From Clostridium sp. AT4 (GTDB lineage: Bacteria; Bacillota; Clostridia; Lachnospirales; Lachnospiraceae): a stretch of DNA of 47,831 bases. The stretch's first letter is position 1. Every line of letters begins with the position of its first letter. The stretch covers positions 1 through 47,831 of the forward strand of contig NZ_LN999823.1 of the NCBI RefSeq assembly GCF_001517625.2, in the 5' to 3' direction. Positions 37,446 through 45,334 of this stretch are shown here, piece after piece. Under the pieces are notes generated by a model that was given only the letters and a program-made list of their open reading frames with translations, ran no database searches and was not told where the DNA came from. The translations under genes were made by a program, and so were the position numbers.

Positions 37446-38039
37446 ATGTTATCTACCATTGCCACTACCTCATCAGCCATTCCTCAAACCACTTCATTTT
37501 TTTCTTCCCTGTCCCCATCTGACTGGATTCAGATATGCGGAATTATTGTTTCTACCGCTGCAAGCATAGTTGCAATTGTTATATCCATACTTACATTGCG
37601 ACAAAATAATAAAATAATTGAAGAAGCCAATCGGCCTACTATTTCTATCTATTTTGACTACTCTCACATGGGGCAACCTACCGGATACTTTATAATCAAA
37701 AATTTTGGAGCATCAGCAGCAACTATTCTTTCAATAACCTACAGCGATTCCATCAAGAATCACCCTACTAATCTAGCCAATTTACCTGCCATATTTAATA
37801 GCCTTATTGGAAATACCATTGCCCCTAACCAAAAAATTCTGGCTCCATTCAAGTTGTATGAATATAACGGCGGATTAGCTGTTTTTGATATTGTATACAA
37901 ATCAATAACTCACACTTACACTGAACATTTTGTCATTGATGTAGAAAAATATGGAAAATTGGTTAAACCACGAATAGCATCAAATGAGATAAAGAACGTT
38001 TCCTATCCCCTTCAAGAAATCGCGGAACGAATTATGTGA
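37446..38039 (+). CDS. membrane-anchored protein, probable lysogenic cargo
   Basis: 197 aa. Ser/Thr-rich N-terminus, one membrane helix at about residues 30-50 (IIVSTAASIVAIVISILTLR), then RQNNKIIEEANRPTISIYFD and a beta-rich domain ending in PLQEIAERI. The short helix plus NRPTI--Y pattern resembles small membrane proteins frequent in prophages and defence islands, but I cannot assign a family. AAAGGAG lies upstream. Transcribed against the early genes, so probably expressed in the lysogen. Confidence 0.6.
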   Translation: MLSTIATTSSAIPQTTSFFSSLSPSDWIQICGIIVSTAASIVAIVISILTLRQNNKIIEEANRPTISIYFDYSHMGQPTGYFIIKNFGASAATILSITYSDSIKNHPTNLANLPAIFNSLIGNTIAPNQKILAPFKLYEYNGGLAVFDIVYKSITHTYTEHFVIDVEKYGKLVKPRIASNEIKNVSYPLQEIAERIM

Positions 38040-38213
38040 TTATGCGAGCACCACTAATAAAATCTGTGTTGTTGCATTTAAAAATACTGCCCCTATAAGG
38101 CAATAACACATACCGTCAATATCTCGGCACTTTGTTTTCACTGCGATATATAATCCTTTAAAAAAGAACACAATGCCTGTAACAAAGAAAACTATTAGAA
38201 TTACAAGAACCAT
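38040..38213 (-). CDS. 57-aa small membrane protein
   Basis: MVLVILIVFFVTGIVFFFKG and later YCLIGAVFLNATTQILLVVL form two membrane helices joined by a polar Cys-containing loop (KTKCRDIDGMCY). The stop is immediately adjacent to the stop of the convergent 197-aa gene. The ribosome binding site is only AGGA close to the ATG, so the start is less certain. Function unknown; a superinfection-exclusion role is possible by location. Confidence 0.5.
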   Translation of the reverse strand: MVLVILIVFFVTGIVFFFKGLYIAVKTKCRDIDGMCYCLIGAVFLNATTQILLVVLA

Positions 38214-38262
38214 ATATCCTGGTATTATATTCTCACCCCTTTTAATGTAGTATCTTTAAAAG

Positions 38263-38463
38263 TTACTTTTTGGCAAAAAAAATTGCTGCTGGATCTTCAA
38301 TATGAAGTTCATCTATCATAATCTGAATTTCATCACTCCCAAAAACACCTATCTTCATTTTTTCATAAAATGTTTTTGGAGTTATACCAATTTTTAATGC
38401 CACATCTGATTGAGAGAGACCGTTCTTGGCTATAATCCCTCTCAATTCATCTGTTCTTATCAC
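38263..38463 (-). CDS. Cro-like repressor
   Basis: 66 aa, almost entirely a helix-turn-helix: RGIIAKNGLSQSDVALKIGI, then TPKTFYEKMKIGVFGSDEIQ. It is divergent from the S24 repressor, with operators in the 132-bp gap. It would favour lytic growth by shutting the repressor promoter. CAAGGAGGTGATG upstream. Confidence 0.85.
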   Translation of the reverse strand: MIRTDELRGIIAKNGLSQSDVALKIGITPKTFYEKMKIGVFGSDEIQIMIDELHIEDPAAIFFAKK

Positions 38464-38481
38464 CGCACATCACCTCCTTGG

Positions 38482-38577
38482 TAACTTTTTAAGATACTTA
38501 TATGATACCACATTTTTGTAACTTGTCAAGATATTTTTTATTGCTTTTATAACATTTTTGTGCTATTATAAAGTTAC
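38482..38577. promoter_or_regulatory. repressor/Cro operator region with divergent promoters
   Basis: Plus-strand promoter: TTGCTT (38541-38546), 17 bp, TATTAT (38564-38569). Minus-strand promoter: TTGACA (38529-38524), 16 bp, TATCAT (38507-38502). GTAACTT (38481-38487, 38517-38523) and its complement AAGTTAC (38571-38577) recur at the start sites and -35 box, as expected for operators of the lysogeny switch. Confidence 0.75.
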
Positions 38578-38595
38578 TTCAAAGGAGGATTCTGT

Positions 38596-39426
38596 ATGAC
38601 AGTCGGAAAACGATTAAAACAGTTACGAGAACAGGCTGGCATAAGTCAAGTTGATTTTGCTAGTAAAATTAATGTATCAAAGCAAAGCCTATATAAATAT
38701 GAAAATGATATTATCACCAATATTCCATCAGATAAAATAGAAGATGCTGCTAGAGTATTAAATGTTTCCCCTGCATATCTTATGGGCTGGATAAAATACG
38801 ATGAATCTTTCTCCGGCAAAGAAGCGTCCGATGAAAAAGTAATCAAACTTGCGCAGAACCTTCTAAAATTCCATGGGAAACCCAATAAACTCATGGAAAA
38901 CTATGAGCAACTTTCCGATATTAACAAAAAGAAAGTTATTGATTACTCTGACAGTCTTTTAAAAGCCCAAAAAATGGAGGAGGAACAGGGTTATCTATAT
39001 ACTGGCTCTCTGGAAGCTAATACTATAGTAGAATTTCACCCTAAACCAAAGAGCAAAATTCTTGTCCTCCCCTACTTCCGGGCCGGAGTATCTGCCGGAA
39101 CAGGAATCTTCATATTGGGAAATGAAGCCGAAGATGATATCGAACTCCCAGCACTTCCAGAATATGAATCAGCCGACTTTGCCATCGACGTAAACGGCGA
39201 CAGCATGGAACCGGATTTTTCCCATGAGGATATTGCACTGGTGCAACGGGACGCAGAAATGCACATCGGTGATATTGGCGTATTTGTAGTAAATGGGAAT
39301 GCCTTTATCAAAGAATTAGGGGAAAAAGAACTGATTTCCAGAAATAAGAATTATAAAAATATCCCCATACATGAAGGGGATAATGTAGTCTGCATGGGAA
39401 AGGTGATCGGGAAAGTGATGTATTAA
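38596..39426 (+). CDS. lysogeny repressor, XRE helix-turn-helix plus S24 (LexA-like) peptidase
   Basis: 276 aa. Residues 5-65 are the helix-turn-helix (LKQLREQAGISQVDFASKIN, VSKQSLYKYEND). Residues 155-276 are the S24 domain. Cleavage site is probably A163-G164 (FRAGVSAG), catalytic S203 in NGDSMEPDF and K239 in NGNAFIKE. RecA-stimulated self-cleavage would allow SOS induction of the prophage. CAAAGGAGG precedes the ATG; transcribed from the operator region. Confidence 0.95.
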   Translation: MTVGKRLKQLREQAGISQVDFASKINVSKQSLYKYENDIITNIPSDKIEDAARVLNVSPAYLMGWIKYDESFSGKEASDEKVIKLAQNLLKFHGKPNKLMENYEQLSDINKKKVIDYSDSLLKAQKMEEEQGYLYTGSLEANTIVEFHPKPKSKILVLPYFRAGVSAGTGIFILGNEAEDDIELPALPEYESADFAIDVNGDSMEPDFSHEDIALVQRDAEMHIGDIGVFVVNGNAFIKELGEKELISRNKNYKNIPIHEGDNVVCMGKVIGKVMY

Positions 39427-39475
39427 AATAGCCTATGGCGTTTTAATAAAAATCAACAGAAAAGAGGAAATAGGT

Positions 39476-39895
39476 ATGAGTATGATTAAGTGTCCTGAAT
39501 GTGGTAAAGAAATTAGCGAAAAAGCAAAATCTTGTCCAAATTGTGGACACCCACACCCTAAAAAACAAGGTAATTACCGAATTTTTAATATACTACTATT
39601 GATATTCGGAGTATTAATGGCATTTGCAGTCTTAAGAAGTGCCGGAGGAATTCAGCAAAATATCAATGCCGCGATAATCAGTTGGTGCTTAATTCTGGGA
39701 AGCATATCTTTCCTAATAGCATTCAAAAAAATAAATAAGGCCTTAATATTACTTTCCTCTCTTTTTTATGCATTGTCCTTTATGGTTGCTTTACATTCAC
39801 TTCAAATTGCCCCTGCATATCTTATATTAGAAGCTGCCATTGGTCTTGTACTTATTAATAATATTGCTTTTGCAAAAAAGAACGGAATGATCTAA
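39476..39895 (+). CDS. zinc-ribbon membrane protein co-expressed with the repressor
   Basis: 139 aa. N-terminal zinc ribbon CPECGKEISEKAKSCPNCGH, then at least three membrane helices (IFNILLLIFGVLMAFAV; AIISWCLILGSISFLIAF; ALILLSSLFYALSFMVAL; AYLILEAAIGLVLI). Located 50 nt after the repressor with AAGAGGAAATAGG, so it is probably expressed in the lysogen. A superinfection-exclusion or cell-surface role is possible. No closer family recognised. Confidence 0.7.
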   Translation: MSMIKCPECGKEISEKAKSCPNCGHPHPKKQGNYRIFNILLLIFGVLMAFAVLRSAGGIQQNINAAIISWCLILGSISFLIAFKKINKALILLSSLFYALSFMVALHSLQIAPAYLILEAAIGLVLINNIAFAKKNGMI

Positions 39896-40010
39896 AATAT
39901 GAAAAACCGCCCAGTGCTACCGACACTGAACGGCTTTAAATAAATTTTCTGTACAGGCCACGGAGGCCAATACAATATAGCTTGAACACCTACATTGTAC
40001 CATACCTCCT

Positions 40011-40034
40011 TACACCTGTACAGGTGTATTTTTT
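40011..40034 (+). terminator. terminator/palindrome between the repressor operon and integrase
   Basis: TACACCTGTACAGGTGTA is a perfect 18-bp palindrome followed by six Ts. It ends the repressor operon. The core CTGTACAG recurs at 39950, so it might also be a regulator site before the integrase gene. Confidence 0.65.
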
Positions 40035-40061
40035 ATACCCATTTTTAAGGAGGAATGATAT

Positions 40062-41321
40062 ATGGCAACTGCAAAGAAACTTCCGTCCGGCTCATGGCGC
40101 TGTCTGGCCTACAGCCACACGGAACGGATATATGATGAAAAAAACCAGAAATGGAAAAATAAACGGATCTATGAATCTTTTACTGATGACGACCCCAGTC
40201 CGGCAGGACGGAAACGGGCTGAGCTGGCTGCTGCACAGTTTCAGGCGTCCAAAACACCTGACAAGATCCGGAAACGGCAGGATTATGGAAAGCTCACATT
40301 ATCCCAGGCAATCGACAAATATATTGAATCCAGAGAGAACCTGAACCGTTCTCCCACTACGCTCCAAGACTATCGGTGCATCCAGAAGAATGCTTTTCCT
40401 GATCTGATGGATACTCCCATCAAAGATATTGATATAACAATCCTTCAGGAAGCTCTAAGCGCAGAAGCCCGCAGACCGGCCAACAGCCCCTCTAAAAAGG
40501 GTAAACCCATATCTGCCAAGCGTGTACGCAATGAGTGGGGCCTGATCCGCCCTGTGCTGAACAAATACGGTGTAAATGAGCTCGACTTCGAACAGATAGA
40601 ACTCCCCACTGTTACACCCCGACTGGTGGAACTTCCGCCGGCAAAAACCGTCCTGAACATCATTAAGGGGACTGATATCGAATTACCTGTATTGCTGGCT
40701 GCCTGGCTGTCCTTCTCCATGTCTGAGGTCCGAGGGCTGACAAAATCCAAGTCTATCTCAGGAAACTACATTACAATCCATGAGGTGGTTGTAGACATTA
40801 ACAATAAGCCAGTACGGAAAGAACTGGCTAAAAACCCAACACGTAACCGCCGCTTACAGATCCCGCCATACATACAGAATCTAATCAACCAGGTAGATGG
40901 TGATGTGCTTGTACCTATGAGCGGCAGGGCGCTGTATCACCGTTGGATTAAGCTTCAGCATGATAATGGGATGTCCCCCATCACATTCCATGACCTCCGG
41001 CATCTTAACGCCTCTGTTATGGCTCTGCTCAGGATTCCGGACAAATATGCCCAGGAGCGCGGCGGATGGAAAACCGATGAGGTAATGAAAAGGATCTATA
41101 CACAGACTTTCTCAGATGAGCGTGTGCGCGTTGACAATACCATAGATAACTACTTTGAAAGCATTGTAAATTCGGAGAAGTCCTCTGCAAATGATAAAGA
41201 AAATCTATCACCGGAAGAGCTCATAAAACTCTTTAAAGAACGCAATCCGGATGGCTGGTATAAGGTTTTAGAAAATGCCATGCAACACGAAATGCAACAT
41301 GACACGAAAAAAGCCCGGTAA
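40062..41321 (+). CDS. int: prophage tyrosine integrase
   Basis: 419 aa. N-terminal arm-binding part (about residues 1-70), SAM-like core-binding part (75-180) and catalytic domain with R224 (SEVRGL), H310 and R313 (HDLRHLNAS), W336 (GGWKT) in the place of the second His, and nucleophile Y346 (RIYTQTF). It recombines the phage att site with the tRNA-Gly 3' end. The stop is 15 nt from the right att core; the last codons lie in the arm-type repeat. AAGGAGG upstream. No excisionase gene was recognised. Confidence 0.95.
   Translation: MATAKKLPSGSWRCLAYSHTERIYDEKNQKWKNKRIYESFTDDDPSPAGRKRAELAAAQFQASKTPDKIRKRQDYGKLTLSQAIDKYIESRENLNRSPTTLQDYRCIQKNAFPDLMDTPIKDIDITILQEALSAEARRPANSPSKKGKPISAKRVRNEWGLIRPVLNKYGVNELDFEQIELPTVTPRLVELPPAKTVLNIIKGTDIELPVLLAAWLSFSMSEVRGLTKSKSISGNYITIHEVVVDINNKPVRKELAKNPTRNRRLQIPPYIQNLINQVDGDVLVPMSGRALYHRWIKLQHDNGMSPITFHDLRHLNASVMALLRIPDKYAQERGGWKTDEVMKRIYTQTFSDERVRVDNTIDNYFESIVNSEKSSANDKENLSPEELIKLFKERNPDGWYKVLENAMQHEMQHDTKKAR
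41281..41310. repeat. integrase arm-type sites, right prophage arm
   Basis: TGCAACACGAAA (41281-41292) and TGCAACATGACACGAAAA (41293-41310) repeat the motif found at 2200-2225 near the other end. Confidence 0.7.
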
Positions 41322-41329
41322 AACCGGGC
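41305..41329 (-). terminator. hairpin at the right end of the prophage
   Basis: GCCCGGT pairs with ACCGGGC around AAA. On the minus strand it is followed by TTTTTT, so it would stop transcription entering the prophage from element 2; it overlaps the integrase stop. Confidence 0.7.
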
Positions 41330-41335
41330 AAAATT

Positions 41336-41359
41336 AAAAGCGCGAGACGGGATTCGAAC
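41336..41359. repeat. att core shared by the prophage right end and element 2 left end
   Basis: The same 24-bp core as at 2051-2074, tRNA T-arm/acceptor sequence without the rest of a tRNA. It is the junction of the two tandem elements. Confidence 0.9.
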
Positions 41360-41416
41360 TCTACCACCGTCAAAAAAGCTAATAAATACGAGGAGAAAAG
41401 CACACTGTCTGTCGTG

Positions 41417-41437
41417 TGTCTACAGGCTGTCTACAAC
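41417..41437. repeat. integrase arm-type sites, element 2 left end
   Basis: TGTCTACA (41417-41424) and TGTCTACAAC (41428-41437), direct repeats about 80 bp from the core. Related copies lie at 47671-47690 and, in the relic, at 1972-1988. Confidence 0.7.
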
Positions 41438-41504
41438 TTTAAATTTTGGAAAAAAGCTGTCAAGGGGGCTGCGAAGCAGATACATCTTGCCCCTTTACTG
41501 CTTT

Positions 41505-41711
41505 TCATGTGCTTATACCTAAAAACCAAAATGGACTTAGGTTGGATTGAAGCATACGCTTACAATCCAGCCTTGTTTGCTTAGAACCACCACCCTGAGA
41601 ACCACCAGAATTAGCATACACTACAGTCGGAGCTAAAAGAGAGAATACAAGTAATAACGATAAGCACGATCTAAATAGTGCATAAAGTTTCTTGTTTTTA
41701 AACCTAAACAT
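41505..41711 (-). CDS. small secreted peptide precursor
   Basis: 68 aa. Residues 1-33 are a classic signal peptide: positive N-terminus (FRFKNKKLYALFR), hydrophobic core LSLLLVFSLLAP, probable cleavage after VYA. The mature part is about 35 residues, Gly/Ser-rich at first (NSGGSQGGGSKQTRLDCKR) with a single Cys and a hydrophobic end (SPFWFLGIST). AGAGGAGG upstream. It could be a signalling peptide or a bacteriocin-like peptide; no processing genes are nearby. Downstream of the CAP gene behind a terminator. Confidence 0.55.
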   Translation of the reverse strand: MFRFKNKKLYALFRSCLSLLLVFSLLAPTVVYANSGGSQGGGSKQTRLDCKRMLQSNLSPFWFLGIST

Positions 41712-41740
41712 ATTTACCTCCTCTATTTCTTTGTAATAAA

Positions 41741-41772
41741 ATAACAGCTACCTACACTCAGATAGCTGTTAT
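41741..41772 (-). terminator. terminator after the CAP-domain gene
   Basis: ATAACAGCTA and TAGCTGTTAT form a perfect 10-bp stem; on the minus strand ATTTTATTA follows. Confidence 0.75.
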
Positions 41773-41791
41773 CTTATTTGAGTTATTTAAT

Positions 41792-42631
41792 TTATTTGAT
41801 AAAGTTTGCAAATACGCATTCTTCATCATTAAAGTCGTTGAAATTCACAGATACTGCATATTTACCATTATTCATCCTATAGAAACCAACACCGCACTCT
41901 GTAACATCCTCTGTATTAGTTAATCCAGACCAGTGAGCGCTAGATGATTTATAAGACTTAATAGCATCCTCAGCTGAGTATACATTTTTTGTAATATACT
42001 CGTTACCATACCAATTCTTCTCAATATAGTCATTTTCATCAACACTATGCGTATAATTATCCTCAAGCTGCATAGCACGAATTTCTGCATAGTATTGAGC
42101 ATCGTCAGTCAACTCCACAGGCTCATTGCCTTTCTTCTCTCTATATTCATTAAGGAGTTCTACAAACTCTTCTGCCATTTCTCTGTTCCAGCGAGAATCG
42201 TCGTCTACATCCACGTCAGATACAGACTCCTCATAATTGTCGCTACTTTCAGCAATAGTTACACCGCTACCATTGCTGCCTTCAGCATAACCGCCAATAC
42301 TACCGTTGGAATTTACAACTTTAGTAACCGGCTGGCCAAATACAGTCCATGCACCATCTGCATTTACCATAAAGCCGTCTGGAGTTACAACATTACTTAA
42401 TGTCCAACCATTCTGATCAAAGTAGTAACTTTCTGCAATACCATCATTGTTACCATCGATCCACTGCCAGCAATTTGCCGGATAAGACCCGTCATCATTC
42501 TGATACTGCCAGTGTCCAGCGTTTTCTCCTGTTCCAGCGTTCCACTGTCCTGCATAAGAAGCTACTGGATGTCCAAATGCTAAAGCTGCTGCTAAACCCA
42601 TAAGTGCAAAAGTTTTCATATTTTTCATCAT
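41792..42631 (-). CDS. secreted CAP/SCP-domain protein
   Basis: 279 aa from ATG 42631 (GGGA 6 nt upstream). Signal peptide at residues 1-27 (FALMGLAAALAFGHPVASYA). Residues 28-110 have Trp/Tyr-rich repeats like wall-binding CW_1 or sugar-binding repeats (AGHWQYQNDDGSYPANCWQW, SYYFDQNGWTL). A Ser/Asp-rich linker (about 120-150) follows. The last 130 residues are a CAP domain: EEFVELLNEYREKKGNEPVE, AEIRAMQLEDNYTHS, SAHWSGLTNTEDVTECGVGF. CAP proteins are extracellular; roles range from wall binding to proteolysis. Here it is cargo, outward-facing with the small secreted peptide. Confidence 0.82.
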   Translation of the reverse strand: MMKNMKTFALMGLAAALAFGHPVASYAGQWNAGTGENAGHWQYQNDDGSYPANCWQWIDGNNDGIAESYYFDQNGWTLSNVVTPDGFMVNADGAWTVFGQPVTKVVNSNGSIGGYAEGSNGSGVTIAESSDNYEESVSDVDVDDDSRWNREMAEEFVELLNEYREKKGNEPVELTDDAQYYAEIRAMQLEDNYTHSVDENDYIEKNWYGNEYITKNVYSAEDAIKSYKSSSAHWSGLTNTEDVTECGVGFYRMNNGKYAVSVNFNDFNDEECVFANFIK

Positions 42632-42871
42632 GATAAATCCCATCCTTTTATTTTAAAAGTATATCATCGCCCAAAAAGGAACTCAATAGATTACTATTTT
42701 TATAGTTTCTATTTTTTCATTATTTCCAATATACTATCTAAATCAAAATAGCCATTTCATTCACATTAATCATAGCACATTTTTACAATATACGCAACTG
42801 CGTACACGCTATTACGCTTAAATTGTTATCCTTTTGACATATTATATTAGGGAAAGAGGAACTATACTTTT

Positions 42872-43114
42872 ATGTATGTCAAAGAAGCAACTGCCAAAAG
42901 AATTGAAATGCTTTGTAAAGAACGAGGAATTACATATAATGAATTGGCTAATCTGTGTGGTGTAACGCCTTCTACTATTTACAGCATATTTGATACAAAA
43001 CGAAAAAATATTACACTTTCTACTGTCAAAAAAATATGTGATGGTTTTGAAATTACATTATCTGAATTTTTTTCGTCCTCTCTTTTTAATGAATTGGAGC
43101 AGGAAATAGAATAA
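42872..43114 (+). CDS. XRE regulator of element 2
   Basis: 80 aa. Helix-turn-helix ERGITYNELANLCGVTPSTI, YSIFDTKRKNITLSTVKKIC. Small single-domain type like those controlling ICE or plasmid operons. GAGGAAC upstream. First gene on the plus strand of the element, divergent from the CAP gene; the 240-bp gap (42632-42871) is A/T-rich with no clear promoter pair. It probably represses element genes. Confidence 0.82.
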   Translation: MYVKEATAKRIEMLCKERGITYNELANLCGVTPSTIYSIFDTKRKNITLSTVKKICDGFEITLSEFFSSSLFNELEQEIE

Positions 43115-43206
43115 ATAAAAGGATACTTTCTCTCATGTTTTTTCAAAATTTATAAACTGTTAATATTAACTCATAATTCTCTTGAAAAAATATCTTCCAA
43201 ATTTTG

Positions 43207-43235
43207 TTGACTTTTTTCAAGAAGTATGTTACAAA
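43207..43235 (+). promoter_or_regulatory. promoter of the element 2 core operon
   Basis: TTGACT (43207-43212), 17 bp, TACAAA (43230-43235). It precedes a 250-nt structured leader and the Rep/FtsK gene cluster. Confidence 0.5.
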
Positions 43236-43242
43236 ATAAATA

Positions 43243-43386
43243 TAGTGTAAAGCGCACTATCAGGTGCATGGTTACTTTATGACCATGTAGGGTTTTCCTG
43301 TCTCAAGTAAGACAGGAAATAGTTCCTATATACAGGAATTATAAATTGTTTACCACTTCTATATCCTATTATAGGTCTATAGTGGT
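43243..43386. other. cluster of five short hairpins (candidate oriT or single-strand origin)
   Basis: TAGTG/CACTA (43243-43259), CATGGT/ACCATG (43267-43287), TTTCCTGTCT/AGACAGGAAA (43294-43319), TTCCT/AGGAA (43323-43338) and ACCACT/AGTGGT (43352-43386) follow each other with no ORF. Closely packed stems ahead of transfer/replication genes are typical of nicking or strand-conversion origins. It could equally be an RNA leader. Confidence 0.45.
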
Positions 43387-43421
43387 ACGATTTTCCGAGC
43401 CCTGATAGTTGCGCTTTTTGT

Positions 43422-43461
43422 ATGCCCTTTTTCCGCAAAATCAAGGTTAGGAAAAGGGCAT
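43422..43461 (+). terminator. leader hairpin or attenuator before the core operon
   Basis: ATGCCCTTTTTCC pairs with GGAAAAGGGCAT (about 12 bp, 15-nt loop), followed by TCACTATTTTTT, then GAGGAGG of the first gene. A terminator placed inside a leader suggests attenuation. Confidence 0.6.
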
Positions 43462-43488
43462 TCACTATTTTTTGAGGAGGTTTTACCC

Positions 43489-43806
43489 ATGGTAAAAGTA
43501 AGCTTAACTAAAGATCAGGTATTCCCAAAAGGCGGCTATTTAGCCGAAGTCAAGGAACGCCATACGATTAAGGACGGCACTTGGACTCCAGAGATTGAAG
43601 GCTGGAATTACATCGTCGCATCAAGAGCCGGCTTCGATAAGATCACCGTCAAAACTAATGACAAAGTACCAAAAATCACGCCTGAACAGCTGGAAGCTTC
43701 TGAAAAAGATATTTCCGTCACGTTTAAAGGCTTTGTTGGAAAAATTTACAATGTTAACGGAAAAGTCGGTATTTCCGCTACAGCTGAGGAGGTGATTCTC
43801 CAATGA
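43489..43806 (+). CDS. small conserved ICE protein (DUF961-like)
   Basis: 105 aa, beta-rich. KGGYLAEVKERHTIKDGTWT, then PEIEGWNYIVASRAGFDKIT and a C-terminal ISATAEEVIL. Size and place (first gene before the FtsK-type gene) match the small DUF961/orf23-type proteins of Tn916-family elements, but I am not certain of the family. GAGGAGG upstream; the stop overlaps the next start (ATGA). Confidence 0.6.
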   Translation: MVKVSLTKDQVFPKGGYLAEVKERHTIKDGTWTPEIEGWNYIVASRAGFDKITVKTNDKVPKITPEQLEASEKDISVTFKGFVGKIYNVNGKVGISATAEEVILQ

Positions 43807-44525
43807 TAAGACGCTTGATAGAAAATATACAAGATGCATACCTTGCCAGTGATTGGAAAACTTTTGCAAAGTACTGTTTTATTCTTGTTCCGCCAATTAT
43901 CGTTGTCATCATCGGGGCTGTATTACTCGTCAATTTTATTATGAAAAATTTTGATGCGTTCATGATTGCTACAGCAGCTATCATTGCCGTTGTTGGATTT
44001 TCCACACAAAGCAAGTCTGTCGCAAAAAAAGCTGAAACACCTGCCACTAAAAATGCAGGAAATAACATTCTCTTTTTTAATAAGATTTTATTGAGAAATA
44101 TTTTTCTTATTTTTAAAGAAAATCATCGAGCATTCCACGTGATTCCGCCAACCACATTCGGAGATTTAAAGGATGATTTAGGCTCTCAATACGAGCCTTC
44201 GAAAGGCTGTAGCGTTTACCGTTTCAAGATTATGTCAGATGGTGCAGCTCTGGAAGAAAATCTGTTTTCTGAAATATTAACCTCCAAACTGGAGTCGAAG
44301 CTTGCTGACGGAAGTATGAACCTTGGACGTGCTACGGTCGAATATCACAACCGATTGTACCCCAGGATATTTGTGGACGAAGTAATATTGGTTTCAGGTG
44401 CATGGCATATTTCTCTTGTTATTGTAGATACGCCAGAAGCTGCTAACTACATTGATACAAAAGAAAATACCGCCTATATGTATCATAATGCACAACAGCT
44501 AAAGGTATTCGATGATGATTTTTAA
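43803..44525 (+). CDS. membrane half of a split FtsK-like translocase
   Basis: 240 aa. Two membrane helices at about residues 25-47 (FILVPPIIVVIIGAVLLVNF) and 51-68 (FDAFMIATAAIIAVVGFS), then a soluble domain (HRAFHVIPPTTFGDLKDDLG, YRFKIMSDGAALEENLFSEI). FtsK/TcpA-type proteins normally have the membrane helices and the ATPase in one chain; here the ATPase starts in the next gene with a 14-nt overlap. I infer a two-subunit pump. Alternative: an unrelated membrane partner. Confidence 0.6.
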   Translation: MIRRLIENIQDAYLASDWKTFAKYCFILVPPIIVVIIGAVLLVNFIMKNFDAFMIATAAIIAVVGFSTQSKSVAKKAETPATKNAGNNILFFNKILLRNIFLIFKENHRAFHVIPPTTFGDLKDDLGSQYEPSKGCSVYRFKIMSDGAALEENLFSEILTSKLESKLADGSMNLGRATVEYHNRLYPRIFVDEVILVSGAWHISLVIVDTPEAANYIDTKENTAYMYHNAQQLKVFDDDF

Positions 44526-45264
44526 AACTGAAATTCCCTTTTGTCTTGATGAAGAGTATTTTCAACTTGGTATCATGAAATACTTAAACTTTTCTGACTT
44601 TAGGGTTCAGGGACAAAGATGCCTTGTTTGTGGGCCTAGCGGAAGTGGTAAGACGGTGCTTACCGCTTCCCTTCTGGGGAAATTAAGTCTATATATACCT
44701 AATATTTGTATATACATTGTGGATTATAAGGGAATGGATTATACCTATTGTGAGGGAATGGCAAATTATTATGCTGTAGATCATGCTCTTACTGGATTTA
44801 ATACATTCTTTGAATTGTTTGAAAACCGCTTGTACAAGAGAGTACCATCCAATCACTTCGTACTGCTTATGGTGGACGAATTTCCTTCGCTCTTAATGTC
44901 TCTTTCCAAGAAAGAACAGGAAGAAATCAAAGGTAAACTTGCCCGTATGCTAAATCTATCAAGAAGTTTTCGAATCCACCTTTGTTTTGCACTACAGCGT
45001 CCCTCCGCAGACGTTCTATTAGGACGGGAAAATTTTAACCATCGCTTTCTAATGGGTTCTATGGCTAATAACAAAGAGAGTGTTGCCATGATAGCCAATG
45101 AATACAAGGACATTATTGAACCTTGCCCTGTGGGTGTCGGTTATTATATATCGGATATTCAGATAAAGAAAATCCGTTCTGTACTTCCCAGAAATACCCC
45201 AAAACTACATAAAGTTATATGTGAAGCTGTAAACAGGAGGCCGTCAGGCGGTGCGGAGCAATAG
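44512..45264 (+). CDS. FtsK/SpoIIIE-like DNA translocase ATPase
   Basis: 250 aa, only the motor domain. Walker A GPSGSGKTVL at residues 41-50, Walker B VLLMVDEFPS (D122, E123), and an FtsK-like ALQRPSADVLLGRENFNHRF region (about 161-180) where FtsK proteins have QRP-ADV. Such proteins move double-stranded or nicked DNA through membranes and act as the sole transfer motor in AICEs. No DNA-sequence-reading gamma domain. Confidence 0.82.
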   Translation: MMIFKTEIPFCLDEEYFQLGIMKYLNFSDFRVQGQRCLVCGPSGSGKTVLTASLLGKLSLYIPNICIYIVDYKGMDYTYCEGMANYYAVDHALTGFNTFFELFENRLYKRVPSNHFVLLMVDEFPSLLMSLSKKEQEEIKGKLARMLNLSRSFRIHLCFALQRPSADVLLGRENFNHRFLMGSMANNKESVAMIANEYKDIIEPCPVGVGYYISDIQIKKIRSVLPRNTPKLHKVICEAVNRRPSGGAEQ

Positions 45265-45278
45265 CCTAGAGGCCTCTG

Positions 45279-45304
45279 GGAGTGCCCTGCTTGCAGGGTG
45301 CTCC
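45279..45304 (+). other. 12-bp hairpin upstream of rep (candidate double-strand origin or attenuator)
   Basis: GGAGTGCCCTGC pairs with GCAGGGTGCTCC around TT. A GC-rich stem in A/T-rich surroundings 30 nt before an HUH rep gene fits a nick-site hairpin; TTT follows, so a weak terminator is also possible. Confidence 0.45.
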
Positions 45305-45334
45305 TTTAACTCGATTAACAGGTGACATTATGCC

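Larger units (their letters stand above)
2051..41359. mobile_element. complete siphovirus-type prophage
   Basis: About 39.3 kb bounded by 24-bp direct repeats derived from a tRNA 3' end. It contains integrase, repressor/Cro, antirepressor, recombination, replication, terminase, portal, capsid, tail, fibre, holin and amidase genes in conventional order. A long tape measure, a G/GT-type frameshift and a tail tube without sheath indicate a long non-contractile tail. Arm-type repeats for the integrase lie near both ends (2200 and 41281). No essential module is visibly broken, so it may be inducible. Confidence 0.93.

Noticed and set aside
40062-41321. Prophage integrase as the fibre invertase
   Set aside because: The fibre inverted repeat shares no sequence with the att core or arm sites, so use of this enzyme is not supported.
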